Below are positions 5,395 to 7,224 of a stretch of 7,224 nucleotides of DNA, in pieces. Below the pieces are notes generated by a model. That model had not been told where the DNA came from. It made no database searches and worked only from the letters and a program-made list of their open reading frames with translations. The translations under genes and the position numbers were made by a program. Numbering within the stretch: the stretch's first letter is position 1; the number at the start of each line of letters is the position of its first letter. This DNA is from DATCTV01 sp964400685. Its GTDB lineage: Bacteria > Desulfobacterota > Desulfomonilia > UBA1062. The stretch spans positions 1 to 7,224 of the forward strand of contig CAYNVT010000168.1 of assembly GCA_964400685.1 (NCBI GenBank), given 5' to 3'.

Positions 5395-6147
5395 ATGCCG
5401 AATGAAAATGTTTTAGCGCATGTCTTTCTAGACGCGGTTTTTACGAACTTCGAGATCCTTGCCCAGGATGACCCTGAATCAGCAGCTTTGATTGCCGGTA
5501 AAAACGTCAACATCCTGTTCATAGCCGGAATAGGCGGCCCAAAGGCAACCATAAGTATTTGCGATTCAGCGATTAAGGTCATACCGGGTAAAGCCGGAGA
5601 TCCCGACATCACAATGTTCTTCCCATTTAAAAAGTGGATGACCAATATGCTTTCCAAGAAGGGCTTCGGCATCCCGATTCCCTTGATAATGCCCTGGAAA
5701 TTGCACAAGGCATCAGGTCTTCTGACTTTTATAAAACTTGGAGACAGGCTTGATAAAATCCTGCAGGGACCAAACCCACCGAAGAAGCTCAAGGCAAAAC
5801 TGCTTCTCAACACTATAGCCAAAACAATTGCGGCCATCTGTAATCACGAACCCGAATCAAAGGCATCAGCGGTAACTCTTCATGGTGTGGCGGAACTCAG
5901 CATTGAAAACGGCCCTGCATCCAATATTCTTTTCACTGGAGGATCAACAACAGGGAGAAACGGCAGAGCGGAAGAAGCTGACCTGATCATGGGTTTTAAA
6001 AACGAAGATATTTTCCTGAACCTTGCGGACGACAAAGTCGATGTTTTTGCAGCAATCTGCCTTGGCGACATGGTTCTTGAAGGCGATCTCCACATGGGCG
6101 ATATTGTTAATACATACCTCGACAAAGTCGGTACATATCTTCAATAG
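5395..6147 (+). CDS. Tandem SCP2-like (sterol carrier-type) domain protein
   Basis: A 250-residue soluble protein with no signal peptide or clear membrane span. The second half (about 160-249) has the cadence of an SCP2 lipid-binding domain: EEADLIMGFKNEDIFLNLAD (193-212), then KVDVFAAICLGDMVLEGDLHMGD (214-236) and a final helix YLDKVGTYL (241-249). The first half (about 36-123) repeats it: ATISICDSAIKVIPG (51-65), DPDITMFFPFKKWMTNML (69-86), then ASGLLTFIKLGDRLDKIL (106-123). Shared features are the acidic-hydrophobic (P/A)D(I/L)xMxF strand and the closing (R)LDK(I/V) helix. SCP2 folds have a hydrophobic tunnel that binds acyl chains, fatty acyl-CoA or sterols; the ligand here is unknown. 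An excellent Shine-Dalgarno sequence (AGGAGGT) precedes the ATG; another ATG at 5391 is out of frame. The stop codon directly abuts the Shine-Dalgarno sequence of the aminotransferase gene. Fold assignment is by eye. Confidence 0.65.
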   Translation: MPNENVLAHVFLDAVFTNFEILAQDDPESAALIAGKNVNILFIAGIGGPKATISICDSAIKVIPGKAGDPDITMFFPFKKWMTNMLSKKGFGIPIPLIMPWKLHKASGLLTFIKLGDRLDKILQGPNPPKKLKAKLLLNTIAKTIAAICNHEPESKASAVTLHGVAELSIENGPASNILFTGGSTTGRNGRAEEADLIMGFKNEDIFLNLADDKVDVFAAICLGDMVLEGDLHMGDIVNTYLDKVGTYLQ

Positions 6148-6158
6148 GGGGTAAAATT

Positions 6159-7224
6159 ATGTCATATAAATTCGAAAAATCAATGGATCTCTTCAGGAGG
6201 GCTTTCAAGGTCATCCCTCAAGGTATATATGGCCATTTCAACCCGGCCACACTTATTCCCGGTTCATACCCTTACTTCATCTCCAAAGCGAAAGGTTCCA
6301 GGTTCTGGGATGTTGATGGTAATGAATACATCGACTATTCCTGCGCATACGGCCCGATGATACTTGGTTATGCAAACGATAAAGTTGACGAGGCATTTGC
6401 AAAACAGGCAAAACTGGGCACATCAACCATGCCGCCTACCACCCTTCTTATCGAGCTTGCCGAGAAGATGGTAGACACAGTCGAAATTGCCGACTGGGCT
6501 ATGTTTGCAAAAAACGGCGCTGATACTACCTCCTGGGCGCTGGTAATTGCGCGCGGCTTCAAAAGACGCGACAAGGTTATCCTCTGCAAAGGCCATTATC
6601 ACGGGACTCAGCCCTGGGCCGGAACAAATCATACTGGAATCTCTCCCACCGACAGATCTCAGATATTGATGGTGAACTGGGGCGATGTGGCCGATTTCCA
6701 GAGGCTCGTTGACGAGAATAAGGGTCAGGTTGCAGGCGCCATGTTCACACCATATCACCATCCGGTGTTTGAAGAACAGAAACTTCCCGCCCCCGGATAC
6801 TGGCAGGCGATCAGGAAAATTTGCGATGACAACGACATAGTCCTCATCATTGATGACGTGAGGGCCGGATGGAGGCTGGACATTAAGGGCTCCGCCCATC
6901 ATTTCGGCTTCAAGCCAGACCTCGCATGCTATTGCAAGGCGATTGCGAACGGCTATCCGATATCCGCAATCGTCGGAAGCGAAAAAATGAAGATAACCGC
7001 TTCAAAGACCTTCCAGACAGGATCATACTGGAACAATTCACCAGAAATGGCAGCAGCAATCGCATGCATCGACGAGATGAATGCCATTGATGCAGCTGGA
7101 ATCTGCAATGAACGCGGCCTCCAGCTCAGGAAAGGCCTCGAGCAACTGGCTTCGGGTCATGGGCTCCAGTTCAAGGTTACAGGGCCAAATTCGATCCCTT
7201 TTATCCATTTCACGAATGAAACAA
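6159..7224 (+). CDS. Class III PLP aminotransferase, GSAM-like but divergent (cut by right edge)
   Basis: The first 355 codons of a fold-type I PLP enzyme; family members run to about 430-450 residues, so the C-terminus is off the edge. Recognisable parts in order: FWDVDGNEYIDY (49-60), the phosphate-binding region KNGADTTSWALVIARGF (118-134), the KGHYHG block (144-149), LIIDDVRAGWR (229-239) with D232 as the expected PLP ring-nitrogen partner, and CYCKAIANGYPISAIVG (257-273) with K260 as the Schiff-base lysine. TGSYWNNSPEMAAA (287-300) then matches the usual TxxGNPLAMAA segment. It resembles glutamate-1-semialdehyde 2,1-aminomutase, but the usual NSGTEA, DEV and GGVxSPVRAF stretches are altered (NGADTT, DDV, QGIYGHFNPAT), so a role in haem synthesis is doubtful. 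The substrate is unknown. The ATG lies 11 nt after the SCP2-like stop, with a GGGG Shine-Dalgarno core starting right after that stop, so the two genes are probably co-translated. Confidence 0.88.
   Translation, partial: MSYKFEKSMDLFRRAFKVIPQGIYGHFNPATLIPGSYPYFISKAKGSRFWDVDGNEYIDYSCAYGPMILGYANDKVDEAFAKQAKLGTSTMPPTTLLIELAEKMVDTVEIADWAMFAKNGADTTSWALVIARGFKRRDKVILCKGHYHGTQPWAGTNHTGISPTDRSQILMVNWGDVADFQRLVDENKGQVAGAMFTPYHHPVFEEQKLPAPGYWQAIRKICDDNDIVLIIDDVRAGWRLDIKGSAHHFGFKPDLACYCKAIANGYPISAIVGSEKMKITASKTFQTGSYWNNSPEMAAAIACIDEMNAIDAAGICNERGLQLRKGLEQLASGHGLQFKVTGPNSIPFIHFTNET

Noticed and set aside
5322..5837. 171-codon minus-strand open frame
   Set aside because: It is antisense to the SCP2-like gene, whose frame has a strong ribosome-binding site and a domain-like sequence. 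The antisense frame looks like a shadow.
6423..6902. 159-codon minus-strand open frame
   Set aside because: It is antisense to the aminotransferase, whose sense frame holds clear PLP-enzyme motifs.

Overview
The window looks like a chromosomal segment from a Desulfobacterota (former Deltaproteobacteria) bacterium, possibly near the Syntrophales/Syntrophia. The grounds are the start of the 16S rRNA gene at the left edge, the gene order zapB-zapA-5-FCL-rny-tyrS seen in that group, and the moderately AT-rich, Gram-negative-type content. The taxonomic placement is inference; no database was consulted.

Region 1 (1-718, minus strand): the first ~400 nt of a 16S rRNA gene, entering from the left edge and preceded by a ~315 bp leader/promoter region. 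This holds a boxA-like antitermination element and three TTGACA boxes, each associated with a CTAATAG heptamer, which I read as tandem rrn promoters. Region 2 (719-4609, minus strand): a compact housekeeping operon in transcription order zapB (coiled coil), zapA (Z-ring), 5-formyltetrahydrofolate cyclo-ligase, rny (RNase Y) and tyrS. It leads straight towards the rRNA operon, and no convincing intrinsic terminator lies between. Both zapB and zapA appear to start with TTG. The zapA to cyclo-ligase gap is where many proteobacteria carry 6S RNA, but at 94 nt it is too short for a whole one.

Region 3 (4610-4807): a divergent intergenic region with a good candidate promoter for the zap operon and a pair of overlapping palindromes in front of the rightward genes. 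Region 4 (4808-7224, plus strand): a stand-alone GAF-domain protein, a 250-residue protein that looks like two tandem SCP2-type lipid-binding halves, and a class III PLP aminotransferase related to, but clearly diverged from, glutamate-1-semialdehyde aminomutase. The aminotransferase is cut by the right edge. The last two are tightly coupled (11 nt apart).

The left part is ordinary core genome. The most unusual part is the right end, where a duplicated SCP2-like carrier is paired with a non-canonical GSAM-like enzyme, possibly under a GAF sensor. Their joint function is unknown to me; an enzyme working on a hydrophobic or carrier-bound amine or keto substrate is only a hypothesis.
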